A stretch of DNA of 39,763 nt from Armatimonadetes bacterium UBA5419. GTDB lineage: Bacteria; Armatimonadota; UBA10988. The notes beneath the pieces are model-generated. The model was not told where the DNA came from. It ran no database searches and saw only the letters and a program-made list of their open reading frames with translations. A program made the position numbers and the translations under genes. The stretch is taken from contig DHNJ01000172.1 of the NCBI GenBank assembly GCA_002409445.1, positions 1-39,763 of the forward strand. Reading direction: 5' to 3'. Below, one piece after another: positions 1 to 6,796 of this stretch (the first letter of the stretch is position 1; each line of letters begins with the position of its first letter).

Positions 1-1630
1 GGAGGGGGACGACAGGGCCGCCCCCCCTAAGCCGCCGCCCGCGCCGGACCCGCCTGCGCCCGGGCGGCCGCCGGCGGAGCCCGCCGGTGACGAGCCGGCG
101 GACGCGGACGATGACGCCGCGGCCGAGGCGGCGCCCGCGGCGGAGGAAGCGCCGGCCGAGAAGCCGGCGGAGCCAGAGACCAAGCGGCTGACGATCGACT
201 TCGACGGGCTGACCGAGCGGATTGTGCGGCTCACGTCGACCACGGACGACGAGCTGAACCTCGTGGCCTCGCCGGACGGCCAGCAGTTCGCCTACACGAC
301 GACCTTCGCCGGGCAGCGCGACCTGCAGGTGATCAAGTTCGACGGCACCGAGGCGCGGCGGATCACGACCGGTGTGGCGCCGGTGGGCATCGAGTGGTCG
401 CCCGACGGCCGCAGCCTGCGCTACCTACGCGGCGGCCAGGTGCACAGCGTGCCGGCCGGGGGCGGGGCGATCAAGACCGTCTCGCACGAGGCGCTGATCT
501 CGCGCGACCTGGCCGCCGAGCGGGCCTACATCTTCGACACCGTCTGGCGCACCATCCACGACGAGTACTACGACCCGGCCTGGCACGGGGTGGACTGGCC
601 GGCGCTGCGCGAACGGTACGCGCCGATCGCCGCCGAGGCGCCGAGCGAGGCCGACTTCGACGGCGTGGTCAACGAGCTGATGGGCGAACTGCGCAGTTCG
701 CACACCGGCTATTCGCACTCGCGGCCGTTGACGGCGGGGGTGTTGGCGGGCGAGCTCGGCGTGGTCTGGGCCGACGACGGGCAGACCGTCGAACGGGTCT
801 ATCTCGGCTCGCCGGCGGCCTTGAGTGCGTCGCGGCTGAACCCGGGTGACCAGATCACCTCGGTCGACGACCAGCCGCTGGAGGGGCGGAGCGTCGACGA
901 GCTGCTCTTGGGCACCGCTGGTCGGCGCGTGCGGCTGCTGGTCGTCGACGCCGAGGGTAAGCACCGCGAGGTCGTGTTGCGGCCGCTCAGCGCGGGTGCG
1001 CTGGGCGAGCGGCAGTACCAGGACTGGCTGGACTCGCGGCGCAAGCTGGTCGCCGAATTGAGCGACGGGCGGGTCGGTTACCTGCACATCCGGGCCATGG
1101 ACGACGCCAGCCTGACCGAGTTCGAGCGGCAGATCATCGCCGCGGGCAACGGCAAGGAGGCGCTGCTGATCGACGTCCGCTACAACGGCGGCGGGAGCAC
1201 CGCGGACTACGTGCTGGGCATGATCGGCGCGCGCAGCCACGCCTTCACCATCCCGCGCGACGGCCCTCAAGGCTACCCCTACGGCCGGCTGTACGCGCCG
1301 CTTTATCCCGGTCCGGTGGCGCTGCTGATCAACCAGTACTCGGTCTCGAACGCCGAGATTCTGGCCCACGCGTTCAACACGCTGGAGCTCGGGCCGACTA
1401 TCGGCTGGCCGACGAATGGCGGTGTGATCTCGACGGGCAGCCGGACGCTGCTGGACGGCTCGACGATGCGTCTGCCGCTGCGTGGCTGGTACCGCCAGGG
1501 CGACGGCGCGAACATGGAGGGAACGCCGGCGACTCCGACGGTGCCGGTGCCGCAGACCCCAGCCGACGACGCGGCCGGCCGCGACCCGCAGCTTGAGGCG
1601 GCCGTTGCGGCGGTGCTCGGCGGCGGGTAG
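1..1630 (+). CDS. Tricorn-type S41 serine protease, C-terminal part (5' truncated by window)
   Basis: The frame is open from base 2 to the TAG at 1628-1630, so the true start lies before the window. The GTG at 224 is internal: it sits inside an IDFDGLTERIVRL segment typical of tricorn-like proteins. In order I see a Pro/Ala/Glu-rich linker (about bases 2-180), beta-propeller-like repeats with two SPDG motifs, a helical core with the Ser-His motif GELRSSHTG (about 690-712), a PDZ-like part, and the S41 core. The core has DVRYNGGGS, the presumed nucleophile Ser in YSVSNAE (codon 1346-1348; tricorn usually has Ser-Asp here, this one Ser-Asn), and the late Glu in NMEGTP. Tricorn proteases trim peptides downstream of the proteasome or other proteases. 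Family call is firm; export cannot be judged without the N-terminus. Confidence 0.88.
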   Translation, partial: EGDDRAAPPKPPPAPDPPAPGRPPAEPAGDEPADADDDAAAEAAPAAEEAPAEKPAEPETKRLTIDFDGLTERIVRLTSTTDDELNLVASPDGQQFAYTTTFAGQRDLQVIKFDGTEARRITTGVAPVGIEWSPDGRSLRYLRGGQVHSVPAGGGAIKTVSHEALISRDLAAERAYIFDTVWRTIHDEYYDPAWHGVDWPALRERYAPIAAEAPSEADFDGVVNELMGELRSSHTGYSHSRPLTAGVLAGELGVVWADDGQTVERVYLGSPAALSASRLNPGDQITSVDDQPLEGRSVDELLLGTAGRRVRLLVVDAEGKHREVVLRPLSAGALGERQYQDWLDSRRKLVAELSDGRVGYLHIRAMDDASLTEFERQIIAAGNGKEALLIDVRYNGGGSTADYVLGMIGARSHAFTIPRDGPQGYPYGRLYAPLYPGPVALLINQYSVSNAEILAHAFNTLELGPTIGWPTNGGVISTGSRTLLDGSTMRLPLRGWYRQGDGANMEGTPATPTVPVPQTPADDAAGRDPQLEAAVAAVLGGG

Positions 1631-1718
1631 AGCTAAGGCGGTGACCGTGATGGGAGCGATCAGCCGAGTTCGAGTCTGGGAATACCGCCAACCGGGATCG
1701 TTTGCGCGGCGAGCTCGA

Positions 1719-1735
1719 TTGGCAGTAATGTTGTA
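1719..1735 (+). promoter_or_regulatory. Candidate sigma-54 (-24/-12) promoter of the prepilin gene
   Basis: TTGGCAGTAATGTTGTA resembles the sigma-54 consensus TTGGCACG-N4-TTGCW. The -24 GG and the TTG of the -12 element are present at the right spacing, but the -12 GC is GT and the CG after TTGGCA is GT. A start about 12 bases on would give a leader of about 30 bases carrying a good Shine-Dalgarno. Pilin genes are often sigma-54 dependent through PilR, which makes the match attractive, but it is one imperfect site. A weak alternative is TTGTAT (1731) with TATCAT (1752). Confidence 0.35.
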
Positions 1736-1775
1736 TGGATCACCTGCGTCCTATCATACCTGAAGGAGAGTAATC

Positions 1776-2456
1776 ATGAAGTCTCGACGTGCGTTCACCC
1801 TGATCGAACTGCTCGTGGTGATCGCCATCATCGCCATCCTTGCGGCGATTCTGTTCCCTGTCTTCGCCAAGGCGCGGGAGAAGGCGCGCCAGTCGAGCTG
1901 CCAGAGCAATCTCAAGCAGCTTGGGCTTGCATTCATGCAGTACACTCAGGACTACGATGAGCGCTACCCGTCGTGGTTCCAGAACTTCCAGGTCAACGGC
2001 ACGGACGCGACCTGGGATTGGGCGATCCAGCCGTACATGAAGAGCCAGCAACTGATCCAGTGCCCGAGCGACTCCCGCTCGCACAGGGTCACGAATGGCC
2101 TGTACCAAGGCACCATCTGGCGCTCGTACGCGCTGACACGCACGGTGGGTGGCAACGGCCTGGCCGATGCGGCCTGGCCGCCGAAGGCGCTCGCCGCGTT
2201 GCCCGCGCCGGCCGCGACGCCGATGCTCTGTGAGAAGGACAACGTCAACGTCACCGACTGGAACTGGTACGCCACGGCCGAGACTCTGGGTGATCAGGTG
2301 GCCTGGCGGCACACCGACATGGCCAACTTCTTGTTTGCCGACGGCCATGTCAAGGCGATCAAAGGCCAGGCTGGCGGTCCGTACCCGACCTTCCCCGGCC
2401 TGAACCAGGGTGACGGTGGCGCGTGGTGCTACCCGTGGGACATCCCGAACCCGTAA
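1776..2456 (+). CDS. DUF1559 prepilin-type N-terminal cleavage/methylation protein
   Basis: 226 residues. The ATG follows GAAGGAGAG by six bases. The N-terminus is a class III prepilin signal: a short basic leader, presumed cleavage between Ala6 and Phe7 (Ala in place of the usual Gly), then FTLIELLVVIAIIAILAAIL with the conserved Glu at mature position 5. The FPVFAKAREKARQSSC stretch and the C-terminal H-x9-DG motif (His179 to Asp189-Gly190) mark the DUF1559 pseudopilin family, very abundant in Planctomycetota, Lentisphaerota and Armatimonadota. Such proteins should be processed by prepilin peptidase and assemble into, or decorate, pilus or type II secretion fibres. No prepilin peptidase or pilB/pilC is in the window, but three PilT-type ATPases lie 5 kb downstream. 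Confidence 0.93.
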   Translation: MKSRRAFTLIELLVVIAIIAILAAILFPVFAKAREKARQSSCQSNLKQLGLAFMQYTQDYDERYPSWFQNFQVNGTDATWDWAIQPYMKSQQLIQCPSDSRSHRVTNGLYQGTIWRSYALTRTVGGNGLADAAWPPKALAALPAPAATPMLCEKDNVNVTDWNWYATAETLGDQVAWRHTDMANFLFADGHVKAIKGQAGGPYPTFPGLNQGDGGAWCYPWDIPNP

Positions 2457-2483
2457 GACGTTAGTAACCACGACCTTGCAGGA

Positions 2484-2522
2484 ACGCTCTCCCGAGTCGC
2501 TAACATAGCGTCGGGAGAGCGT
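2484..2522 (+). promoter_or_regulatory. Hairpin that buries the Shine-Dalgarno of the next gene (possible terminator too)
   Basis: Perfect 12-base arms ACGCTCTCCCGA (2484-2495) and TCGGGAGAGCGT (2511-2522) enclose a second perfect stem CGCTA/TAGCG (2498-2502 and 2506-2510) with an ACA loop. The two stems stack to 17 pairs with a two-base bulge. The right arm contains GGGAGAG (2513-2519), the only Shine-Dalgarno-like sequence five bases before the GTG at 2525. There is no T run after the stem, so it is a poor classical terminator. It could shield the pilin mRNA 3' end, control translation of the downstream gene, or both. Confidence 0.6.
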
Positions 2523-2524
2523 CC

Positions 2525-3634
2525 GTGCCTAAGTGGTTTGGGTCCGATTGGAGCCGCGCTGAGCTGACCAAGCGCGTGGGCGACGTGGCGCAGGTTGCTG
2601 GCATCAGCCGCCTGGCGTACACCGAAGGGCCAGAGCGCGGTGTCGAGGTGCTGCGCTTCCGCACTGGGAGCGGGCTCGATTTCGACCTGCTGCCGGGCCG
2701 CGGGCTGGACCTGGGTCAGGCCAGCTACAACGGCCGCCCGCTGGCCTGGGCGAGCCCGACCGGCGTAGTCCACGCGGCGCACTACGAGCCCGAGGGCTTG
2801 GGTTGGCTGCGCGGGTTTGGTGGTGGCCTGCTGGTCACCTGTGGGCTGACCAACGCGGGCGCGCCGGGCGAGGATCCGGCCGCGACGGGCCCGGGTGGCG
2901 CGCCGACCGAAGTCCCGGGCAACGTCCGTCTGGGTCTGCACGGTCGCGCCAGCTACACGCAGGCGCGCGCCGTGGCCGCCGACTGCGCTTGGGAGGGCGA
3001 CGACTACCTGCTCTACGCCCAGGGCCGGGTGCGCGAGGCGATCGTCTTCGGCGAGCATGTCGAATTGTTGCGCCGGGTGCAGGCGAAGGCGGGTAAATCC
3101 AAGATCAACATCGTGGACGAGGTGACCAATCACGGCCACCAGAGCGTCCCGCACATGTTGCTGTACCACTGCAATCTCGGCTGGCCGCTGCTCAGCGAGC
3201 ACAGCCGGCTGGTGGTCAGCGGCGGCGAGCCCGAGCCGCGCGATGAGGCCGCGGAGGCGGGCATTGGCGAGTGGAACATCGGTGGCCCGCCCGAGGCCGA
3301 CTACCCGGAGCAGGTTTTCTACCACACGACCATTCCTGACGAGCGCGGCTCGTGCCAGGCGGCGCTGTACAACGAGCAGATGGGCCTCGGCCTCGGCCTG
3401 CGCTGGCGGGCGGCGGAGCTGGACCAGTTCGCGCAGTGGAAGGTGCTGGCTCGCGGCACGTACGTCTGCGGCCTGGAGCCGGCTAACTGCCGGGTGGGCG
3501 GGCGCGCGGAAGAGCGCGAGGCCGGCCGCCTGAAGCATCTAGAGCCGGGTCAGACCGTGCAGTACGTGCTGAGCCTGGAGGTCCTGGACGGGCCGGCCGC
3601 GATGGCGGCGTTCGAGCAGGAGTGCGCGCGATGA
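2525..3634 (+). CDS. DUF4432 family protein (aldose 1-epimerase-like fold)
   Basis: 369 residues with the DUF4432 pattern: an early FDLLPGRGLDLG segment, then WASPTGVVH, GGLLVTCGLTNAG and LGLHGRASY, and central HNLG-like (HCNLGWPLL) and KVLARGTYVCGLEPANC blocks. DUF4432 proteins have the galactose-mutarotase-like beta-sandwich and usually sit in sugar catabolic clusters; the exact substrate is unknown. The GTG at 2525 is two bases after the 2484-2522 hairpin, whose arm holds the likely ribosome site. The 3' end overlaps the next gene by four bases (ATGA), so the two are translationally coupled, which supports a shared role in sugar metabolism. Confidence 0.85.
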   Translation: MPKWFGSDWSRAELTKRVGDVAQVAGISRLAYTEGPERGVEVLRFRTGSGLDFDLLPGRGLDLGQASYNGRPLAWASPTGVVHAAHYEPEGLGWLRGFGGGLLVTCGLTNAGAPGEDPAATGPGGAPTEVPGNVRLGLHGRASYTQARAVAADCAWEGDDYLLYAQGRVREAIVFGEHVELLRRVQAKAGKSKINIVDEVTNHGHQSVPHMLLYHCNLGWPLLSEHSRLVVSGGEPEPRDEAAEAGIGEWNIGGPPEADYPEQVFYHTTIPDERGSCQAALYNEQMGLGLGLRWRAAELDQFAQWKVLARGTYVCGLEPANCRVGGRAEEREAGRLKHLEPGQTVQYVLSLEVLDGPAAMAAFEQECAR

Positions 3635-4668
3635 GCGGGACCGTCCGCCTGGGCATCGTGGGGGCGGGCGGGATCGTCGAGCAGCGGCACCTACCAGGAT
3701 TCACAGCGATCGAGGGCGTCGCGGTGCGTGCGGTGGCCAACCGCAGCATCGAGTCGGCGCAGGCGGTCGCCGACCGCTGGTCGATCCCCGAGGTGGGCGA
3801 CGACTGGCGCGCGCTGGTCGCCCGCGACGATATTGACGCGGTGGTCATCGGTACCTGGCCGTATCTGCATCGTGACGTGACGCTGGCGGCGCTGGCGGCG
3901 GGCAAGCACGTCTTCTGCCAGGCGCGGATGGCGCGCAACGCGGCCGAGGCGCGGGAGATGTACGAGGCGGCCGCGCTGAGCGACCGTGTCACCGCGCTGT
4001 GCCCGCCGCCGCACGCGATGGCGGTCGAGCGGCTGGTACGGCGGTTGCTGGCCGAGGGCGCGCTGGGCGACTTGCGGCTGGTGCGGGTGACCGCGTTGAG
4101 CGCGGGGGCGACCGACGAGCAGCGGCCGGCGACCTGGCGGGAGCGGGCTGGCTGGTCGGGCCAGAACGCGCTGACGCTGGGCATCTGGGCGGAGATCGTG
4201 CGCGGCTGGGCCGGCGAGACCCGCAGCGTGCAGGCCCTGCTGAACACCTATGTGCCGTGCCGGCCGGACGAGGCGAGCGGCAGCTACGAGCTAGCGATCC
4301 CCGACTCCCTAGCCATCCTCAGCGAGTTTGCCAACGGTGCGCAGGGCGTCTGGCACTTCAGCAGCGTCGCTCACTGCCCGCCGCCGGAGAGCGCCGAGTT
4401 GTATGGGAGCGCGGCCACGCTGCGGGTGGTGGCCAACGCGGGGAGCGTGTGGCTGGGCCGGGCGGGCGAGGCGGCGCTGAGCGAGGTGCCGGTCCCCGAC
4501 GACCTGGCCAACCCGTGGCGGGTAGAGGCTAACTTCATCGCGGCGCTACGCGGGGCGGAGCCGGTGCTGACCAGCTTCGCCGACGGGCTGCGGTACATGG
4601 AGTTCGTCGACGCGGTCTACCGCGCGCATAGTCTTGGGGGTACGGTACGGCTGCCGCTGGGGCCCTAG
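3631..4668 (+). CDS. Gfo/Idh/MocA family oxidoreductase, EKP motif missing
   Basis: 345 residues. I start at the ATG 3631 (GGAG eight bases before, overlapping the upstream stop as ATGA) rather than GTG 3622. The N-terminal Rossmann fold has GIVGAGGIVEQRHLPGF (from residue 8) and the C-terminal part is the usual alpha/beta oligomerisation domain. Members oxidise or reduce sugars and inositols with NAD(P). The family's EKP catalytic motif, normally after GKHV, reads CQARM here (Gln97-Ala98-Arg99), so the usual Lys is Ala. This is either a subfamily with another proton relay or a changed reaction. It is coupled to the DUF4432 protein, a common pairing in sugar pathways. Confidence 0.9.
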   Translation: MSGTVRLGIVGAGGIVEQRHLPGFTAIEGVAVRAVANRSIESAQAVADRWSIPEVGDDWRALVARDDIDAVVIGTWPYLHRDVTLAALAAGKHVFCQARMARNAAEAREMYEAAALSDRVTALCPPPHAMAVERLVRRLLAEGALGDLRLVRVTALSAGATDEQRPATWRERAGWSGQNALTLGIWAEIVRGWAGETRSVQALLNTYVPCRPDEASGSYELAIPDSLAILSEFANGAQGVWHFSSVAHCPPPESAELYGSAATLRVVANAGSVWLGRAGEAALSEVPVPDDLANPWRVEANFIAALRGAEPVLTSFADGLRYMEFVDAVYRAHSLGGTVRLPLGP

Positions 4669-4676
4669 GTCGGCGG

Positions 4677-4706
4677 TTGACAAAGCTTGTGCCCGTCGGT
4701 CATACT
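4677..4706 (+). promoter_or_regulatory. Sigma-70-type promoter of the ybjN-pspA pair
   Basis: A perfect -35 TTGACA (4677-4682) is followed after 18 bases by CATACT (4701-4706), which matches four of six -10 positions. A start near 4713 gives a leader of about 35 bases with GGGAGG at 4735-4740. The site begins just after the upstream stop codon, so the pair is likely its own transcription unit. Confidence 0.55.
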
Positions 4707-4747
4707 GCTGTTTGGGCCGCGCAGGGGCGGTCGCGGGAGGCGCGTCA

Positions 4748-5140
4748 GTGATCGATAACGAAACAATCGAAGGCTATCTGATGCTCATGGATCGGCCGGT
4801 GGAGACGCTGGACGAAGGGCTCTGGCGGCTGGACGACAGCGCTGACGGCGTGCCGCCGTTGGTCGTGCGCCACGATCCGCCGATTGTCATGCTGCGAGTG
4901 TCGGTGATGGCGGTGCCCGAGACGGGCCGCGAGGCGTTGTTCCGCCGGCTGCTCGAGCTCAACAGCAGCGGGCTGGCGTTCGGCGCGTACGCGTTGGACA
5001 ACGGCACGGTGACGTTGGTGGACACGTTGCGCGCCGAGTCGCTGGACTTCGCCACGTTGTCGGCCAGTGTCGATTCGCTGCTCTTGGCGGCGCGCGAACT
5101 GTACTACGAACTGCACGACACCCAGACCGTGGGAGAGTAA
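4748..5140 (+). CDS. YbjN domain-containing protein (type III chaperone-like fold)
   Basis: 130 residues from GTG 4748, chosen because GGGAGG lies seven bases before it; longer readings run back into the oxidoreductase. The protein is acidic. Its pattern (short helix, LWRL and PLVVRHDPPIVMLRVSV strands, FRRLLELNSSGLAFGAYALDNG, then VTLVDTLRAESLDFATL and a long C-terminal helix) is that of the YbjN/CesT-like superfamily, small chaperone-like proteins. It ends three bases before pspA, sharing promoter and probably function in envelope stress. The fold call is good; the partner is inferred from position only. Confidence 0.75.
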   Translation: MIDNETIEGYLMLMDRPVETLDEGLWRLDDSADGVPPLVVRHDPPIVMLRVSVMAVPETGREALFRRLLELNSSGLAFGAYALDNGTVTLVDTLRAESLDFATLSASVDSLLLAARELYYELHDTQTVGE

Positions 5141-5143
5141 CCG

Positions 5144-5857
5144 ATGGGCATCTTCAAGCGCCTCGCGGATATTTTGCGCGCCAACATCAACGACCTGCTC
5201 AGCCGGGCAGAAGACCCGGAGAAGATGCTCAATCAGATGTTGATTGAGATGCGTGAGCAGCTCGCCGACGCCAAGCGGCAGGTCGCTGTGGCGATCGCCG
5301 ACGAGCGCAAGTTGCGCCGCCAGCTGGACCTGCAACTGGAAGAAGCCAAGAAGTGGGAGCAGCGGGCCATGGCTGCGATCCAGGCGGGCAACGAGGACCT
5401 GGCGAAGCAGGCGCTCAACCAGCGCAACATCGCCCAGGAGACCGCGAAGGCCTACCAGGAGCAGTGGGAGAAGCAGGCGGAGGCCGTCGAGGCGTTGAAG
5501 CAGGCGCTCAAGGCCCTCAACATGAAAATCGAGGAGGCCAAGCGCCGTAAGGACCTGCTCATCGCTCGCCAGAAGCGCGCACAGGCGCAGAAGCAGATCC
5601 AAGAGACGCTGCAGGGCATCGGCGACCAGAGCGCGTTCCAGACCTTCGAGCGGATGGAGCAGCGCGTGTTGCAGGCCGAGGCCGAGGCCGAGGCCGCGGT
5701 CGACATCAACCGCGAGCTGAGCGGCCTGGATCTCGAGGAGCAGTTCGCGCAGTTGGACTCCACGAGCCTGGATGCCGACCTGGAAGAGCTGCGCCACCGC
5801 ATGGGCATGACCCAGAGCGACGATCGCTCGGTCGAGATCGACGTCTCGGGCAGCTAA
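5144..5857 (+). CDS. pspA: PspA/IM30 family membrane-remodelling protein
   Basis: 237 residues, almost entirely helical. It opens with MGIFKRLADILRANINDLLSRAEDPEKMLNQ-type text: an amphipathic first helix, then the conserved AEDPEKML motif. Long coiled coils follow (residues about 25-190), rich in Glu, Lys, Gln and Ala, and a short acidic C-terminal tail. PspA/Vipp1 proteins are ESCRT-III relatives that coat and stabilise the inner membrane under stress. GGGAGAG lies five bases before the ATG. It follows the YbjN-like gene by three bases; no pspF, pspB or pspC is nearby, so control differs from the enterobacterial system. Confidence 0.93.
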   Translation: MGIFKRLADILRANINDLLSRAEDPEKMLNQMLIEMREQLADAKRQVAVAIADERKLRRQLDLQLEEAKKWEQRAMAAIQAGNEDLAKQALNQRNIAQETAKAYQEQWEKQAEAVEALKQALKALNMKIEEAKRRKDLLIARQKRAQAQKQIQETLQGIGDQSAFQTFERMEQRVLQAEAEAEAAVDINRELSGLDLEEQFAQLDSTSLDADLEELRHRMGMTQSDDRSVEIDVSGS

Positions 5858-5891
5858 GCTCGGGTCCGTAGTTCAAACTAGCGATTGCGCC

Positions 5892-5935
5892 GACGCTCCG
5901 GCGGGCGGGACGAGTTGCCCGGCCTCCGGGGCGTC
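5892..5935 (+). terminator. Candidate hairpin terminator after pspA
   Basis: GACGCTCCGG (5892-5901) pairs with CCGGGGCGTC (5926-5935), one T-G wobble, with an inner CGGGC/GCCCG stem. The following GTGCTGTTG is only weakly T-rich, so efficiency is uncertain, but it lies between pspA and the next promoter. Confidence 0.4.
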
Positions 5936-5961
5936 GTGCTGTTGGGACGCGCGGGCCGCCG

Positions 5962-5991
5962 TTGACACTCCGTCGCGGCGGCCGCTATACT
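5962..5991 (+). promoter_or_regulatory. Strong sigma-70-type promoter for the pilT/pilU-alr unit
   Basis: TTGACA (5962-5967), an 18-base spacer, and TATACT (5986-5991), matching 6/6 and 5/6 consensus bases. The predicted start is about 5998, right at the ATG 5999, which argues that the GTG at 6017 is the real start codon of the first gene. Confidence 0.7.
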
Positions 5992-6016
5992 GCCGGCGAT
6001 GCGGGAAGGGCGAACA

Positions 6017-6781
6017 GTGGCGTCGAGGGCAGTGGTGAGGCACGCGGGGCTGCTGGCCGCGCTGGTCGCGGTGGCGGCTTGGGCGCAGGTCGAGGCGCCC
6101 GCGGCTGCGCCGGACCCGGACCCGACGATCCCCGCGGTGCAGGTCGCCGCGTTCTTCGATGCCGGCATGGGCTACGCGACGTCGGTCGCCTATTCCGTGC
6201 CGGTGACCGAGGCCGAGGCACGTGCGGACATCGACCGGTTGGCCAAGGCGCTGGGCCACGAATCGGCGGATGACTTCAAGCCGAGCGACATCGAGGGCAA
6301 GGAGTTGGACCTAACTTTCAGCGACCAGGACCAGATGTCGACGATCGGCTTCCGCATGACCGAGCGCGACCTCGACCGGGCTGGCGGTGTGTTCTTCCTC
6401 GAGGCGTTCATCGACACCTTCCGGCGCTATCAGCGCATCGACCTGTTCTTCGACCTGGGCACGCTGGGTGGCCAGGACTTTGCCTACCGCGGTCTGCGCA
6501 ACTACAGCGACGAGAACCTGACGATCGCCTTCCACCACTCGGCTTCGAGCTACGAGTTCCGGGTCAACGTGCTCAACCCGGCCTACACGAAGCTCGGGCT
6601 ACCCAAGTACGCGCCGCCGGAAGTGCCGCTGGGCGACGACGCGGGGCAGCAGGGCGGGACGCCGGGCGCGTGGTGGGCGGCGCTGTTGGGGGCACTGGGT
6701 GCGGCGGCGGTGGTCTTTGTGGCGGTCACCGCCTATCTGAACCGGCGGGCCGCGGGTCCGCGGGCGTCGGCGCCGGATTAG
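6017..6781 (+). CDS. Unknown exported protein with C-terminal membrane anchor
   Basis: 254 residues from GTG 6017, preceded by GGAAGGG at six bases; the in-frame ATG at 5999 would be leaderless. There is an N-terminal signal-like hydrophobic segment (HAGLLAALVAVAAWAQ), a Pro/Asp spacer, a soluble domain of about 180 residues, and a single C-terminal membrane helix (AALLGALGAAAVVFVAV, about residues 219-240) ending in Arg. I recognise no family. The domain has FLEAFIDTFRRYQRIDLFF and FRVNVLNPAY blocks. It is first in the unit with three pilus retraction ATPases, separated from the next gene by 15 bases, so a role at the pilus machine or envelope is a reasonable guess only. Confidence 0.7.
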   Translation: MASRAVVRHAGLLAALVAVAAWAQVEAPAAAPDPDPTIPAVQVAAFFDAGMGYATSVAYSVPVTEAEARADIDRLAKALGHESADDFKPSDIEGKELDLTFSDQDQMSTIGFRMTERDLDRAGGVFFLEAFIDTFRRYQRIDLFFDLGTLGGQDFAYRGLRNYSDENLTIAFHHSASSYEFRVNVLNPAYTKLGLPKYAPPEVPLGDDAGQQGGTPGAWWAALLGALGAAAVVFVAVTAYLNRRAAGPRASAPD

Positions 6782-6796
6782 TTGGAGGAGGCAGCA

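Noticed and set aside
224..226. GTG 224 as the start of the tricorn-like protease
   Set aside because: The frame is open to base 2 and codes for a linker that joins a propeller; the GTG is a Val inside a conserved segment.
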